The notes beneath the pieces were generated by a model that saw only the letters and a program-made list of their open reading frames with translations, ran no database searches and was not told the DNA's origin. This document shows, piece after piece, positions 1 through 10,057 of a DNA stretch of 64,000 bases (position 1 is its first letter; every line of letters begins with the position of its first letter). The stretch is taken from assembly GCF_946998875.1 (NCBI RefSeq), contig NZ_CAMQAY010000001.1, positions 62,001 to 126,000 on the forward strand, written 5' to 3'. The DNA is from an uncultured Peptoniphilus sp. (GTDB taxonomy: Bacteria; Bacillota; Clostridia; Tissierellales; Peptoniphilaceae). A program made the position numbers and the translations under genes.

Positions 1-3000
1 CACCAGAAAAAGGTCTTGCAAATCAAGCTGAAGAAGGCGAAAGAGTAGATGTAAGCGTAAGTATGAACAGTTCTAACCATGCTCTAAAGAGAATTGGGGT
101 AAGAACTTCAAAAGGTCAACCTGTTAACTTTGTAAAAACTGGACCAAGAACTGGTTACTTCATAATGCCAGCAACAGCTGTTACAGTTTTCACTGTAATT
201 GATCCGATCCCACAAGGAGCCTTTGAAGTAAAAATAGCCGACACAGAAAATGGTTATGTAAACACAGATAAGGTAACTGCAAAACCAAATGAAGTAGTTA
301 CATTAACTCCAAAGCCTAATGAAGGATTTAAATTTGATTCATACAAAGTTACTGATGCAAGCGGCAATCCTATTACAGTTACAAATAATCAGTTTACAAT
401 GCCAAATTCTGCAGTAACTGTATCTGCAAGCTTTGTTTCTGATGGAACATCAATTCCTTCTGATGGAGAAGTTGAAATCCCAGAAGGTAAGTTTGCACAA
501 ATCACAAACAAGCAAACTGGTATCGAACTTAAGATCTTTAAAAAGAACGCTGATAATTCAGCCCTTATTGGTGCAAAGTTTGAACTTAAAAAGACAAACG
601 ATGACTACACTCAAGATGACGGAACTTTCAAAGTAGTTACAGCAGAATCTGGTAAAGACGGTAATGTAAGGTTCTTAGACGAAAATAATAATCCTGTTAG
701 ACTAAAACCTGGCAAATACTTGTTGACAGAAACTAAATCTCCAGCAGGTTACAAGAAGCCAGCTGCTCCTTGGAAACTTGAAGTAAAAGAAAAAGGTGGA
801 CAACTTGTTATAACTCAAAGCAGTCCTAAGCACACAGGCACTTCATTCCTATCATCTGAGGGAGCAAAGGCAGGAGACAATACTAGTACAAATGATACAA
901 TTAAATACAAATCAATAATTAAGAATATTGACCCTGTCAATAAGACCTTCATCCAAAGGATCTATATAGATACTAGAGGCTACAATGGCAAGGTCAACGT
1001 CCAAATCACTCCTACTACTAAGAGAGAAGAAAAGGATACACCTGCAAAACCTCCAGTAACAACTAAGGGTGGTGTAAAGACTGCCTACAGGACAACTTAT
1101 AAGATTTCAAATCCAGGAGCAAGTCCAAATATAGATGACATCCTAAAGGATTACGACTTAAGAAAGTCCAACGTGTCAGTAGTTAACACTGCAAGGTGGA
1201 GACCATTTGACTGGGGCTTTGACGAAGACCAAATCAACCTAGATAAAGATGGAGTTTACTTCATAGATATCGAAGGTTTCTACGATGACAACATCAAAGA
1301 CCTTGGTGAAATCGAATTAAAGGTAGATTTCTATGGCGGAGAAAGAATCTTTGCCCAAAGGACCTATGAAAATGGACAACTAGGCTGGAAGTATGACAGC
1401 GATATTGGTGTAGACGAAAACGGCAATCAAATAAAGAGAGATGCAGCCTACCAACAAGGTATGGAAGCTCTTTATAAATACTATTCAAAATTATATGGTG
1501 AAGCAGCAGCAAAAACATGGTTCTATGGTAACTCTGACAATGAAAAATATGATGTTTGGTTAAGAAAGGGTGCAACAATTTCAGGCAAATATTACGATGC
1601 AGGTAGAATTGTTTTAGCATCTGACAAAGAAAATCCAAATAACAAAGCTAATACTACTCCAATCCAAACATCAAAAACTAAGGCTAACATCAAAGACTTG
1701 TATTCTTCAGATGTAATAAAGACAGTGCCTCAAGAAGGAATGACAATAACTAACGAAGATGAAACTTACAACATCACCTTCTCTAAGCACGCCAAATTAA
1801 AAACTGACGGTACAGAAGAAGACTTTAATAAAAACAGACTTGAAGGTGCAGTATTTAAGCTACAAAAGAGGGAAGGTTCCTTCTGGTATGACCGTGATGA
1901 GTCCTATGTAGCATCAGCCTTCAACGGTTACTTTGGTTTTAGAAGACTAGAACCAGGTCGTTATAGACTTCTTGAAGTTACACCTCCTCAAGGTTATAAA
2001 CCTATTGAGGGACCACTTCTAGAGTTTACAATCAAACAAATTGACACAAGATCTGGAAAGATTATTAATCCAAATACTAAAAAAGAAGTTAATTTGGTAG
2101 ATTTGACAATAGTAGACCCTTATAATGAAGAGGAAATAGCTCTTAATACAGCAAAGGCAAAAATCAAAGGCGACCCTACTAATACAGTCTATGACTTTAG
2201 CACACTTGTTAATGATGAAAAATTTGACATTGAGACTTGCCTAATCTTAAGTAAGGTTAAGGATGATAAGGGAAATCCAAAAGAAATCCCACTAAAAGAA
2301 GCTAACTATTTAGACCCAGAAACTAAGAAACCAATGGGTAGAATTATTTCAGGAGCCCAAGGTTATATCTCACTTGAATACAAGGAAGGCGGCTATGTAG
2401 CAGAATATGGCCATGCAGGATCATCAGGTGGAGCTCTAGTGGACTATGTAACAGCAGCAACTGCTAAGAACATGGGTAAGATTCTAAATGAAACACCTGG
2501 TAAGGGTAAGGTTACTATTAAGAAGCTTGACGAAAATGGAAATGCTTTAGCTGGAACAAGAGATTCCGGTGGTCAATTAGTAGCTGGAGCAAAGTTTGAT
2601 GCTATTAGAACAAGTGGTAAGAAAGACAAAGATGGAAAGCCTCTAGCTGACGCTAAATATAGCGGAACTGTAAATGAAAAAGGTATTCTTGTAATAGATG
2701 GTCTACCAATTGGTAACTACGAACTAAAAGAAGTTGAAAACCCATCTGGGCACGTAAATACTGGTCAAATATGGCACTTCACAGTTGGTGGTAAAGACCT
2801 AGACCCATATGCCGGTGATATAGCAAAGACAGGTCAAGACTTGACAAGTAAGATTACAATGAGTAGATCGGACCTTAAAGTTGTTAGACCAAATGCAGAA
2901 GACCAAAAGAAAACAGGATCTGAAGGAAATAATGTAATCAGACCTCACGTTGGACAAAGTTTAGAATTTGACAACGAATTTAAACTTGACCCAAATATTA

Positions 3001-5342
3001 AGATAAAACCTGGAGACTACTTCGTATTAAAACTTACTGACAACATTGACCTAGAAGGTGTTAGAACAGATGGCGCTACCAACTTAGACCTATTTGCCGA
3101 TGGAGTTGGTACTGTTGCCAAGGCAGACTATAACAAAGAAGCAGGAACAATAACTTACACATTCACAAAATACGCTGACCAATATAAGTTGTTGAACTTT
3201 GAAAACAAATTAGCTGCTCACATTAGCCTAGCCAAGGTAAGAAACTCTGATCCAAATGCTAAAGTTGGATTAAGCGTTGGTAATTCTTCAATAAATCACG
3301 ACATAAATATCAAATATGTTGTTGACACAATTGAGAGATCCTACGACAATGCCACAGTCAGCCTAGCATCAAAGATTACACAGTATAACACCAAAACAGG
3401 CGAATTTGTTCACTACTTCTATGTAAATAGAGATAAATATTACAATGCAAAAGACCAGTATTTCACATATACTCCAAATGTAGCTGTTGATGATTTACAA
3501 TTGACTTACTACAAGTTAAAGTATAACAGTGATTACTATATCAACCAATCTATGCCAGAGTCCTTTGCTGTAAATGAAGCTGATTCTAACCTAGTCAGAA
3601 GCGGTGGTACATCTCCTGAAAATGTTACAGCAAATGAAGAAAAGACTTACAATATAGGTAATCTTGGACCTAGAGGTTCAATGATAATAAAAGTTACTGG
3701 TAAAATGAAAGCAACTGGAACTGAAAAGCAAGTTCTATCTTATAAGGGTGTATCTGGTTTATATAGTACCTATGATTATTCATATGACAGATATGATTCA
3801 TGGGGAAGATACTATGATACAGTGTCTGGAACAGCTATTGCGCCTACCGTAAATAGGTGGGATGCGATTTATGCCTTTGACAATACAAATACAGCATCTG
3901 CAAATTTAACAATAAGTGCAATTAACCCAGCTAACAAGATTCAGTTCAAGAAGGTAGACCCTTATGGCAATGTAATTAAACCTGAATTAGATGCAGATGG
4001 TAAACCAGTAAAAGACAAAAAAGGCAATGTAAAAGATGCCGCTTACTTCTCACTTTTCAAGAATGGTGGTACAGCAGAAAATCCAAATGCTGATTGGACT
4101 CCTATAGGAAATGCAAAAGCTGTTGATAAGGATGGCCTTGTTGCCTATGACAAACTTGCAAAAGGCTACTACAAAGTCGTTGAAACTACAAGTCCTGAAG
4201 GATATATCAAACCTACAGAGGCAGTTGTCTACTTCAAGGTAGATGATTCTGGAAAGATTTATAGACAAGTCACAATAACAAAAGAAGACGGTAAAACCGA
4301 TAAAATCTTTGAAGAAGTTGACGGAACAGTTCCAATTGAGATTGTAAACAACAAGCCTATTGAGTTTGAAAAGGTAGATGCTGATGATGATACCAAGAAG
4401 CTAAAAGGTGCAGTCTTTGAGGTTCAATACAAAGAAAAAGCAGATGGCAAGTATGAAACTATTAAGATTAAGAAAACTGTAAACAATAAAGAAACAGAAG
4501 TTCCAATGACTGTAACCTCTGATAAAGATGGTAAGTTCAAATTAGAAGTTACAAAAGACGGTTACTACGCTCTTGAAGAAACTAAGGCACCAGCAGAATA
4601 TGGTAAATTCCCAGGATATATCAAAGAGTTCAAACTTGACAAAGGAAAGCTTCAAGTATTTGAAAAAGATCCATCAAAGGCATCCTTTACAAAGGGAGCA
4701 AAGGGATTAATAACAGGTCAAGTCTTAGAAGTTGACAAGACAAATAAGACATTTAAGCAAAGACTAATAGTAAACCCTGGCCACAACTTCAATATGGATC
4801 CTTATGACACTCAATTTTATATAAGATCAACAAATGATCCTCTTAATAAAAATGTGACAATAGATAGTGTTAAGACAGCTGTTTTAGCGAAAGATAAATC
4901 AATAGATAAATTGACAGCTAATGATTATTCAGAATTTGGCTCAACAGATAACTCAGGCAATATCTTATATAAACATAATTTAAGAGAATTATATAAGATA
5001 GCACATCAAAACTGGACTACAAATATTGACCTAACAGATGCCTTAGTAATTGAAGTCACAGGAACATTTACCGATGACAACCCTGCTAACTTTAAGGTTG
5101 AAATGGTAAGTGATCGAACAACCTACGATGATATAACCTACACTGTAGACCTAAAGAATTTCTCAGAAGGCAAGGGAGCTTATATAGACTCAAAAACTCC
5201 AATAGTAGTGGAAAACCGTAAGGCGGAATATCCGCACACTGGTGGTATGGGTACTTTAATCTTTACTATTAGTGGTTTGATACTCATGACTGCTGCGGCT
5301 TATGTTTACAGCAGAAAGAGGAGGACTTCTTATGATGATTAG
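1..5342 (+). CDS. Giant LPXTG-type CnaB-domain pilus tip adhesin (5' partial)
   Basis: The reading frame is open from base 3 to the TAG at 5340-5342, so the true start lies upstream. About 1,779 residues are visible. Residue numbers here count from the first in-frame ATG, at 63. The visible N-terminus carries InlB-B-like repeats (GYFIMPATAVTV and a second FTMPNSAVTV near residue 115). At least five CnaB/SpaA-type prealbumin folds follow, recognised by E-box-like strands near 223 (TETKSPAGY), 640, 890, 1375 and 1508 (EETKAPAEY). The C-terminus has a sortase signal YPHTG (about 1723-1727), a hydrophobic helix and a KRRTS-type charged tail. Such proteins are covalently anchored and cap sortase-assembled pili, and size and position ahead of the backbone pilin suggest the tip adhesin. 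The ligand cannot be told from sequence. Confidence 0.9.
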   Translation, partial: PEKGLANQAEEGERVDVSVSMNSSNHALKRIGVRTSKGQPVNFVKTGPRTGYFIMPATAVTVFTVIDPIPQGAFEVKIADTENGYVNTDKVTAKPNEVVTLTPKPNEGFKFDSYKVTDASGNPITVTNNQFTMPNSAVTVSASFVSDGTSIPSDGEVEIPEGKFAQITNKQTGIELKIFKKNADNSALIGAKFELKKTNDDYTQDDGTFKVVTAESGKDGNVRFLDENNNPVRLKPGKYLLTETKSPAGYKKPAAPWKLEVKEKGGQLVITQSSPKHTGTSFLSSEGAKAGDNTSTNDTIKYKSIIKNIDPVNKTFIQRIYIDTRGYNGKVNVQITPTTKREEKDTPAKPPVTTKGGVKTAYRTTYKISNPGASPNIDDILKDYDLRKSNVSVVNTARWRPFDWGFDEDQINLDKDGVYFIDIEGFYDDNIKDLGEIELKVDFYGGERIFAQRTYENGQLGWKYDSDIGVDENGNQIKRDAAYQQGMEALYKYYSKLYGEAAAKTWFYGNSDNEKYDVWLRKGATISGKYYDAGRIVLASDKENPNNKANTTPIQTSKTKANIKDLYSSDVIKTVPQEGMTITNEDETYNITFSKHAKLKTDGTEEDFNKNRLEGAVFKLQKREGSFWYDRDESYVASAFNGYFGFRRLEPGRYRLLEVTPPQGYKPIEGPLLEFTIKQIDTRSGKIINPNTKKEVNLVDLTIVDPYNEEEIALNTAKAKIKGDPTNTVYDFSTLVNDEKFDIETCLILSKVKDDKGNPKEIPLKEANYLDPETKKPMGRIISGAQGYISLEYKEGGYVAEYGHAGSSGGALVDYVTAATAKNMGKILNETPGKGKVTIKKLDENGNALAGTRDSGGQLVAGAKFDAIRTSGKKDKDGKPLADAKYSGTVNEKGILVIDGLPIGNYELKEVENPSGHVNTGQIWHFTVGGKDLDPYAGDIAKTGQDLTSKITMSRSDLKVVRPNAEDQKKTGSEGNNVIRPHVGQSLEFDNEFKLDPNIKIKPGDYFVLKLTDNIDLEGVRTDGATNLDLFADGVGTVAKADYNKEAGTITYTFTKYADQYKLLNFENKLAAHISLAKVRNSDPNAKVGLSVGNSSINHDINIKYVVDTIERSYDNATVSLASKITQYNTKTGEFVHYFYVNRDKYYNAKDQYFTYTPNVAVDDLQLTYYKLKYNSDYYINQSMPESFAVNEADSNLVRSGGTSPENVTANEEKTYNIGNLGPRGSMIIKVTGKMKATGTEKQVLSYKGVSGLYSTYDYSYDRYDSWGRYYDTVSGTAIAPTVNRWDAIYAFDNTNTASANLTISAINPANKIQFKKVDPYGNVIKPELDADGKPVKDKKGNVKDAAYFSLFKNGGTAENPNADWTPIGNAKAVDKDGLVAYDKLAKGYYKVVETTSPEGYIKPTEAVVYFKVDDSGKIYRQVTITKEDGKTDKIFEEVDGTVPIEIVNNKPIEFEKVDADDDTKKLKGAVFEVQYKEKADGKYETIKIKKTVNNKETEVPMTVTSDKDGKFKLEVTKDGYYALEETKAPAEYGKFPGYIKEFKLDKGKLQVFEKDPSKASFTKGAKGLITGQVLEVDKTNKTFKQRLIVNPGHNFNMDPYDTQFYIRSTNDPLNKNVTIDSVKTAVLAKDKSIDKLTANDYSEFGSTDNSGNILYKHNLRELYKIAHQNWTTNIDLTDALVIEVTGTFTDDNPANFKVEMVSDRTTYDDITYTVDLKNFSEGKGAYIDSKTPIVVENRKAEYPHTGGMGTLIFTISGLILMTAAAYVYSRKRRTSYDD

Positions 5343-5529
5343 TTATAAGGTTAAAAGTAATCCTCTAATGGCGAGTAGTGACTATGACAACATAAGTTCT
5401 CCTATGACGAAAGCTTATAGGGACAAGGTAAATCATCTTATCTATAATGATTTTAAAATCTATGAGGGCAAGGCTCTTATGATAAATTGCCAAGAGGCAA
5501 GTGAGAGAAGGTGTTGCTCTTATGATTAA
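5332..5529 (+). CDS. Small hypothetical protein, 65 aa
   Basis: I do not recognise this protein. A strong Shine-Dalgarno (GAGGAGG, near 5318) sits about 7 nt before the ATG at 5332, inside the last codons of the adhesin gene. The overlap of 11 nt suggests translational coupling. The product would be a short polar protein with no signal peptide or membrane segment and a Cys-Cys near its C-terminus. It could be a real small pilus-locus protein, or a decayed remnant left by recombination in this variable island. The good ribosome site argues for translation, but there is no homology I can name. Confidence 0.4.
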   Translation: MMISYKVKSNPLMASSDYDNISSPMTKAYRDKVNHLIYNDFKIYEGKALMINCQEASERRCCSYD

Positions 5530-5591
5530 TTCCATTAAAGACAAGAAGAGGCACCCTCCTTAGTGGAGCAAATAATATTTAATGATGATGA

Positions 5592-5625
5592 GAGGGGCGA
5601 AGGGGTCAGTCCCCGCCGCCATCTC
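5592..5625 (+). promoter_or_regulatory. GC-rich hairpin between adhesin and backbone pilin genes
   Basis: GAG, GGCG and GGGG on the left pair with CCCC, CGCC and CTC on the right around a TCAGT loop, with small internal loops. It is by far the most GC-rich patch in this AT-rich gap. No T-run follows, so it is not a classical intrinsic terminator. An mRNA-processing or stabilising hairpin, which would separate adhesin and pilin dosage, is an inference. Confidence 0.45.
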
Positions 5626-5722
5626 GGATTCATATTAATAAGCGGAATAATTCGTGTAAGAAAAGGTAAATCTAATTTATTTTTGATAAAATATTTTTAG
5701 AGATACTTAAAAAAATTAGAAA

Positions 5723-5781
5723 GCCATTTTATGGCAAGAGTCGAAAGACAAAAGTTCATGTTAATAATTTGCGGTAGCAAA
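5723..5781 (+). promoter_or_regulatory. Leader with three small hairpins upstream of the backbone pilin
   Basis: Three short hairpins lie in a row: GCCAT-TTT-ATGGC (5723-5735), GTC-GAAA-GAC with a GNRA loop (5740-5749) and TTTGC-GGTA-GCAAA (5768-5781). They sit about 35 nt before the pilin start codon, in otherwise AT-only sequence. I do not recognise a known riboswitch class. They may be part of a regulatory or stabilising 5' leader. Confidence 0.3.
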
Positions 5782-5814
5782 TAATTATAAAAATTTATAA
5801 AAAAGGAGTTTATT

Positions 5815-8667
5815 ATGAACAAGAAAAAAATCATGTCACTAATCATGGCATTAGTGATGCTAGTTGGAGTATTTTCTCCACTAACAGCGTTGGCAGACAC
5901 CAGACAAAATGAAGGTGACCCAGATGGTATTTCTACCAAAGCAGATGCTGTAACAGATACAGTAACATTACACAAAATGCTAATGACTAAAGAAAATGTT
6001 AAGGCAAGAAAAGTTACAGTTAATACTGGAACAGCAGAAAAACCAAACATGGCCGAAGAGGTAATCGTCCAAAAAGACGGAAAGTATTATTATGCTGCAA
6101 GTAATCAAGAACTAACTACAAGTGAACCTGATAGTAAATATATTGCAGGATTTGCATCAGGAACTCCTGTATTTCCAGGATATTCTGGACTTGACGGCAC
6201 TAAATATGAAGGTAAAGAAATTAAAGGGTTGGCAAAATACTTTGGTTCTACAACTCAAATGGAAAATGTATTCTTTGCTTGGAAATTTGGCGAAGGACAT
6301 AAAGGATATACAGATGTTCAAAAAGCTCAAGGTGTAGCAGAAAAGAAATATACTAAAAATTCTGACATAGCTAATGAAGAACCAACAGATATAGTAGCAG
6401 GTAAATACGTAAAAGCAGACCCTGCTGATAAAACAAAACCATTAGTATTAACAAAGACAGTAAAAGGAAAAGATGTAAAATACCTAGTAGCTACAGACAA
6501 CATAGAAGAAGCTATGGGTGATTATACTACTACAACTGGTATAAAATTTACTACAAGCGAACTAAAAGGCGCGTTTGAAATCGACGAAGTTAAGGAAAAA
6601 TCAAAATACAAAAATGATGGAAAAACTATTGTAGACCAAAGAGCTGTTCCAGTTGAAATTACTCTTCCACTTGTAAACGATAAGGGTACTGTATTAGATG
6701 CTCACGTTTATCCAAAGAACGTTGAAGATAAACCGGTAATTGACAAGAACTTTGTAAGAAGACATGGTTTAGCTGAAGCTATAGCTAAAGGTGGAAAAAC
6801 AAACGAAATACTAAATGCAGGTGCTCAATATGAAAACTATCAAAAAGAAAAAGCAAAAGTAACTGCTGATGTTGGTAGAGTAATCCCTTACGAAGTTAAA
6901 ACAAAAGTAGCAAAGGGAACTTCTTACGAAAAACTTGTATGGAAGGATAATATGACTAATGGTCTAACATATAACAAAGACCTTGGTACTTCAAAGACAT
7001 ATACAGGACTATTAGTAGCAGATCCAAATAATGCAAAAGCTACAAAAGATGTTGTAACAGGTATTAAGCTTTATAAAAAAGAAGTTTTAAATACAACAAC
7101 TAATAAGAAGGAAGATGTAGAAGTAACTCTAACAAAAGGTACTCACTATACAATCAAAGAAGATGATAAAGGTTTTGAACTTGTATTTACAGCAGATGGT
7201 CTAAAAGAAATCGAAAAAATTACAAAACCTGCTGATTTAAATGGAGCTGCACAAGAAGCTTATGATGTAGAAGTTGTATTAACATACACAGCAACAGTAA
7301 ATGGTTCAACTAAAGTTGACCATCCTGAAAAGAATGATATTCAATTAGAATATGGTCACAAGAAATATGAAGAAGTAAAACCAAAAGAATTTACTCCAAG
7401 TAATGAAACAGTTACAATTGACAAATCTTTTGTGGAAAAAACTACAAATGGTGATCAAAACCTTGATGATAAGGCTCTTAAAGAATTAGTTATTTCATTT
7501 ACAGTTTATAAGGATGGAAATCCATTTAGAACAGTAACTCTTGATTGGGATACATTCGTAAATGCAAGCAAAAGAACAGTTAACGGTACAGAAGAAAAAT
7601 ACATCAATCTTGGTGATGGTGTAGAATTTATTTATACTAATGCTGAGGAAGCACAAGCAATCAACGCTTTTAAAGGTAAGATTGTAGGACTTAAAAATGA
7701 CCAAGGAAAAAATAATGCATGGTCTATTTCAGAACGTGTTGCTGGATTTAACCCAGTATATGCAAATACTGATGTAGCTGGAACTGTAATAATTACAAAC
7801 AAGAAAGACAATGACAACCCACCTCCACTAAACCCAACTGAACCTAAGGTTGTAACTGGCGGAAAGAAGTTTGTTAAGACTAATGACAGAGAAAAAACTG
7901 ACAAAGAACTAAAGAGACTATTGGGTGCACAATTTGTTGTTAAAAAAGAAGTTGGAGAAAAAACTTATTATTTAGTTTCTAAGGCAGACGCTACAAAGAC
8001 AAATGATCAAAAAGCTTTACTTGCAGCAGAAAAAGTTTATAGAGATGCAATTGATGCATATAACGAAGCAATTAAAAAAGCAGCTGGAGCAGATACTGCA
8101 GAAAAAGAAAAGAATGTAACAATTAAACTTCCAAAGGCAGATAAATTAACAAGCACTGACACAACTAAAGACTGGGAAGATGTAAAAGGAAAAACTAATA
8201 TTTCTGCTAGAATAGCACTACTAAGAGCAGAATATGAAAAAGCATTTAAGACAGCAGGAACTCTATATGATTGGGTTGAAAAAGGAACAGGAAAAGCTGA
8301 AGACATTCCAAATGTAGTAAAGATTTCTTCTGACTTTGATGGTAGATTTGAAATTCAAGGTCTAGCTTATGGCGAATATAAACTTGAAGAAATTAAGACT
8401 CCTGAAGGATTTGCTAAGATTTCCGATCAACCATTTACAGTAGCTGAAGGTTCATACCAAGGTGCTCGAGGAGAACTTAAATACTATCCAGATGAAGCAG
8501 AGACACCAGATATTGATGCTGAACATGGCTATGGACAACAAGTAAAGAATAAGGAAGTTACTATCCCACAAACTGGTGGTATTGGTACTGTTCTATTCAC
8601 TGTTGTTGGTATTGGTCTAATGGCTGGCGCTGTTATGGCTATGAAGAAGAATAGGGAAGAAGCTTAA
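5815..8667 (+). CDS. Major (backbone) pilin, LPXTG-type
   Basis: The 950-residue precursor forms the pilus shaft by sortase C polymerisation. It has a Sec signal peptide (MNKKK, hydrophobic core, cleavage near ALA-D at 27-28). The pilin motif is HVYPKN, with K301 as the likely acceptor lysine. Isopeptide-type beta domains follow, with an E-box-like YKLEEIKTPEGF near 855. The sorting signal is IPQTG (917-921), then a transmembrane helix and a KKNREE tail. YPK motif, E-box and sorting signal together are the hallmark of backbone pilins. A Lys/Ala-rich helical insert (about 730-800) interrupts the C-terminal CnaB-like domain. The start is set by AAAGGAG upstream of ATG 5815. The three adjacent sortases are the expected polymerases. 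Confidence 0.93.
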   Translation: MNKKKIMSLIMALVMLVGVFSPLTALADTRQNEGDPDGISTKADAVTDTVTLHKMLMTKENVKARKVTVNTGTAEKPNMAEEVIVQKDGKYYYAASNQELTTSEPDSKYIAGFASGTPVFPGYSGLDGTKYEGKEIKGLAKYFGSTTQMENVFFAWKFGEGHKGYTDVQKAQGVAEKKYTKNSDIANEEPTDIVAGKYVKADPADKTKPLVLTKTVKGKDVKYLVATDNIEEAMGDYTTTTGIKFTTSELKGAFEIDEVKEKSKYKNDGKTIVDQRAVPVEITLPLVNDKGTVLDAHVYPKNVEDKPVIDKNFVRRHGLAEAIAKGGKTNEILNAGAQYENYQKEKAKVTADVGRVIPYEVKTKVAKGTSYEKLVWKDNMTNGLTYNKDLGTSKTYTGLLVADPNNAKATKDVVTGIKLYKKEVLNTTTNKKEDVEVTLTKGTHYTIKEDDKGFELVFTADGLKEIEKITKPADLNGAAQEAYDVEVVLTYTATVNGSTKVDHPEKNDIQLEYGHKKYEEVKPKEFTPSNETVTIDKSFVEKTTNGDQNLDDKALKELVISFTVYKDGNPFRTVTLDWDTFVNASKRTVNGTEEKYINLGDGVEFIYTNAEEAQAINAFKGKIVGLKNDQGKNNAWSISERVAGFNPVYANTDVAGTVIITNKKDNDNPPPLNPTEPKVVTGGKKFVKTNDREKTDKELKRLLGAQFVVKKEVGEKTYYLVSKADATKTNDQKALLAAEKVYRDAIDAYNEAIKKAAGADTAEKEKNVTIKLPKADKLTSTDTTKDWEDVKGKTNISARIALLRAEYEKAFKTAGTLYDWVEKGTGKAEDIPNVVKISSDFDGRFEIQGLAYGEYKLEEIKTPEGFAKISDQPFTVAEGSYQGARGELKYYPDEAETPDIDAEHGYGQQVKNKEVTIPQTGGIGTVLFTVVGIGLMAGAVMAMKKNREEA

Positions 8668-8755
8668 GAGGTATTTAAGTCTTTTAATTCTTGCTATTTA
8701 AGTTTAAAATAGTTTTAAGTAATTTTTAGGCTAATAGCTTTATAATTATTAAATT

Positions 8756-8772
8756 GGGAAGGGGATCTTCCC
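8756..8772 (+). promoter_or_regulatory. Intercistronic hairpin before the minor pilin
   Basis: GGGAAG and CTTCCC pair around a GGGAT loop, 32 nt upstream of the minor-pilin start. C-rich sequence follows instead of a T-run, so termination is unlikely. Such hairpins between pilin genes can protect the upstream mRNA and lower expression of the downstream subunit; that role is inferred. Confidence 0.35.
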
Positions 8773-8804
8773 TTTCCCCTACATAATATGTAAGTGAGGT
8801 AGAG

Positions 8805-10019
8805 ATGAAGAAGAGAATATACAGTTTAATAATTTTATTTGCGATGGTAACTACGGTCTTCCTACCTCTTACTGTTTTGGGAGCATCATCTGTTACCATC
8901 GACATAAAGACAAAGGAAAGTTTAAGTAAAGAAGACCTTGAGGGCAGGACTCTTGGTATATGGAAGTTAAATGACAAGTTTATTGACACTTCTATGGATA
9001 AGACGAGACTTGTTTCAATCCTCGACAAGTTAAGCGAGGCTGACCTTGATAAGCAGCTTGCTAACAAGGCTGATAAGTGGATCATAAGGCCTGAGGCCAA
9101 GGATGATTATAAGGTGACTTTAAGTCTTGAGCCTGGCACTTATTATATTAGGGAGCTGGGAAATAGTAAGGAAAGGTTTATTGAGTCTGCTGTCTTCAGT
9201 CCTGAGGAGGCTAATATTATCAAGTTAAAATGGGGGTTAAAGATTACTCCGCCACCTCCACCACCTCCACCACCAGAAACTCCACCGCCACATGAAACTC
9301 CACCACCTCCTCCCAATTCTGTTCTTCTTTTGAAGACTGATGGAGAGGGCAAGGCTCTTGCTGGTGCAAAGTTTACTATTCACTATGCGAATGGTGATCC
9401 GCTTTTGACTAAGGATGGGTCTGTGGACGATAAGGGTTCTGCTGAGATTTTTGTCACTGATAATGGTGGTAGGATTCTTATTAAGAATGTGAAGCCTGGT
9501 GCCTATGTCTTCAAGGAAATTGAGGCTCCAAAGGGCTACAAGATTGTGGAAAGTGAAAGCGACTTTGCTATTTTTGAAGGGGAAAGTGCCACTGTCAAGG
9601 TGATAAACGAGAAGAAGTTAGGTTCTTATAATTTCTATAAGACAGATGAGGCTAGGGAGATTGGTCTTCCTGGGGCTGAGTTTGTCATCACTCGTGACAA
9701 GAACAATATGGACCAAAGGGTACAAAGGGATGGCAAAGACCTTGTATTAAATTCTGGCGATGATGGCAAGTTTTCTGTCTACGATCTTCCCTATGGCACT
9801 TATTATATTTGGGAGACTAAGGCTCCTGATGGCTACACTCTCTTGCAGGGTTCTTTAAAATTTGAGATTGACGACAATTCTTTTGAAAAAGTCCTAATTA
9901 TTGAAAACAGTAAAAAGCCACCTATTCCTAAAACTGGTGACATAACTCTCATTGTGCTAGTTGTTGCTGGTGCTGTGATGATTGGGCTAGGTAAGTATTT
10001 AATCAAGGACAAGAGATAG
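8805..10019 (+). CDS. Minor/basal pilin with proline-rich linker, LPXTG-type
   Basis: A 404-residue surface protein. A signal peptide (cleavage near LGA-SS, residue 25) leads into an N-terminal domain of about 120 residues. A polyproline linker rich in PPP and ETPP blocks (about 148-171) is followed by two CnaB/SpaA-type domains with strands YVFKEIEAPKGY and YYIWETKAPDGY. The sorting signal IPKTG (374-378), a membrane helix and an IKDKR tail end the protein. Proline-rich stretches are typical of basal pilins that anchor the fibre to peptidoglycan, though there the proline region is usually next to the sorting signal, whereas here it precedes the CnaB pair. The ATG follows a GAGGTAGAG ribosome site. 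A terminator follows at once. Confidence 0.85.
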   Translation: MKKRIYSLIILFAMVTTVFLPLTVLGASSVTIDIKTKESLSKEDLEGRTLGIWKLNDKFIDTSMDKTRLVSILDKLSEADLDKQLANKADKWIIRPEAKDDYKVTLSLEPGTYYIRELGNSKERFIESAVFSPEEANIIKLKWGLKITPPPPPPPPPETPPPHETPPPPPNSVLLLKTDGEGKALAGAKFTIHYANGDPLLTKDGSVDDKGSAEIFVTDNGGRILIKNVKPGAYVFKEIEAPKGYKIVESESDFAIFEGESATVKVINEKKLGSYNFYKTDEAREIGLPGAEFVITRDKNNMDQRVQRDGKDLVLNSGDDGKFSVYDLPYGTYYIWETKAPDGYTLLQGSLKFEIDDNSFEKVLIIENSKKPPIPKTGDITLIVLVVAGAVMIGLGKYLIKDKR

Positions 10020-10022
10020 AAT

Positions 10023-10047
10023 GAGGCTCCTTGGGGGCCTCTTTTTT
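10023..10047 (+). terminator. Rho-independent terminator between pilin and sortase genes
   Basis: GAGGC-T-CC pairs with GG-G-GCCTC around a short loop and is followed by six Ts. It lies only 3 nt past the minor-pilin stop and 10 nt before the first sortase start, so sortase expression is probably partial read-through. This would keep enzyme levels below pilin levels (inference). Confidence 0.8.
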
Positions 10048-10057
10048 ATGGTGTTAT

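Noticed and set aside
5302..5331. The upstream in-frame start of the 65-codon ORF
   Set aside because: It lies deeper in the adhesin gene without a ribosome site; ATG 5332 follows GAGGAGG.
9143..9352. A Gly-rich minus-strand frame in the minor-pilin gene
   Set aside because: The poly-Gly is just the antisense of the CCA/CCT proline codons of the linker.
10031..10057. A TTG start giving a 335-residue sortase 1
   Set aside because: It would begin inside a terminator hairpin and adds nine residues before a normal membrane-anchor start.
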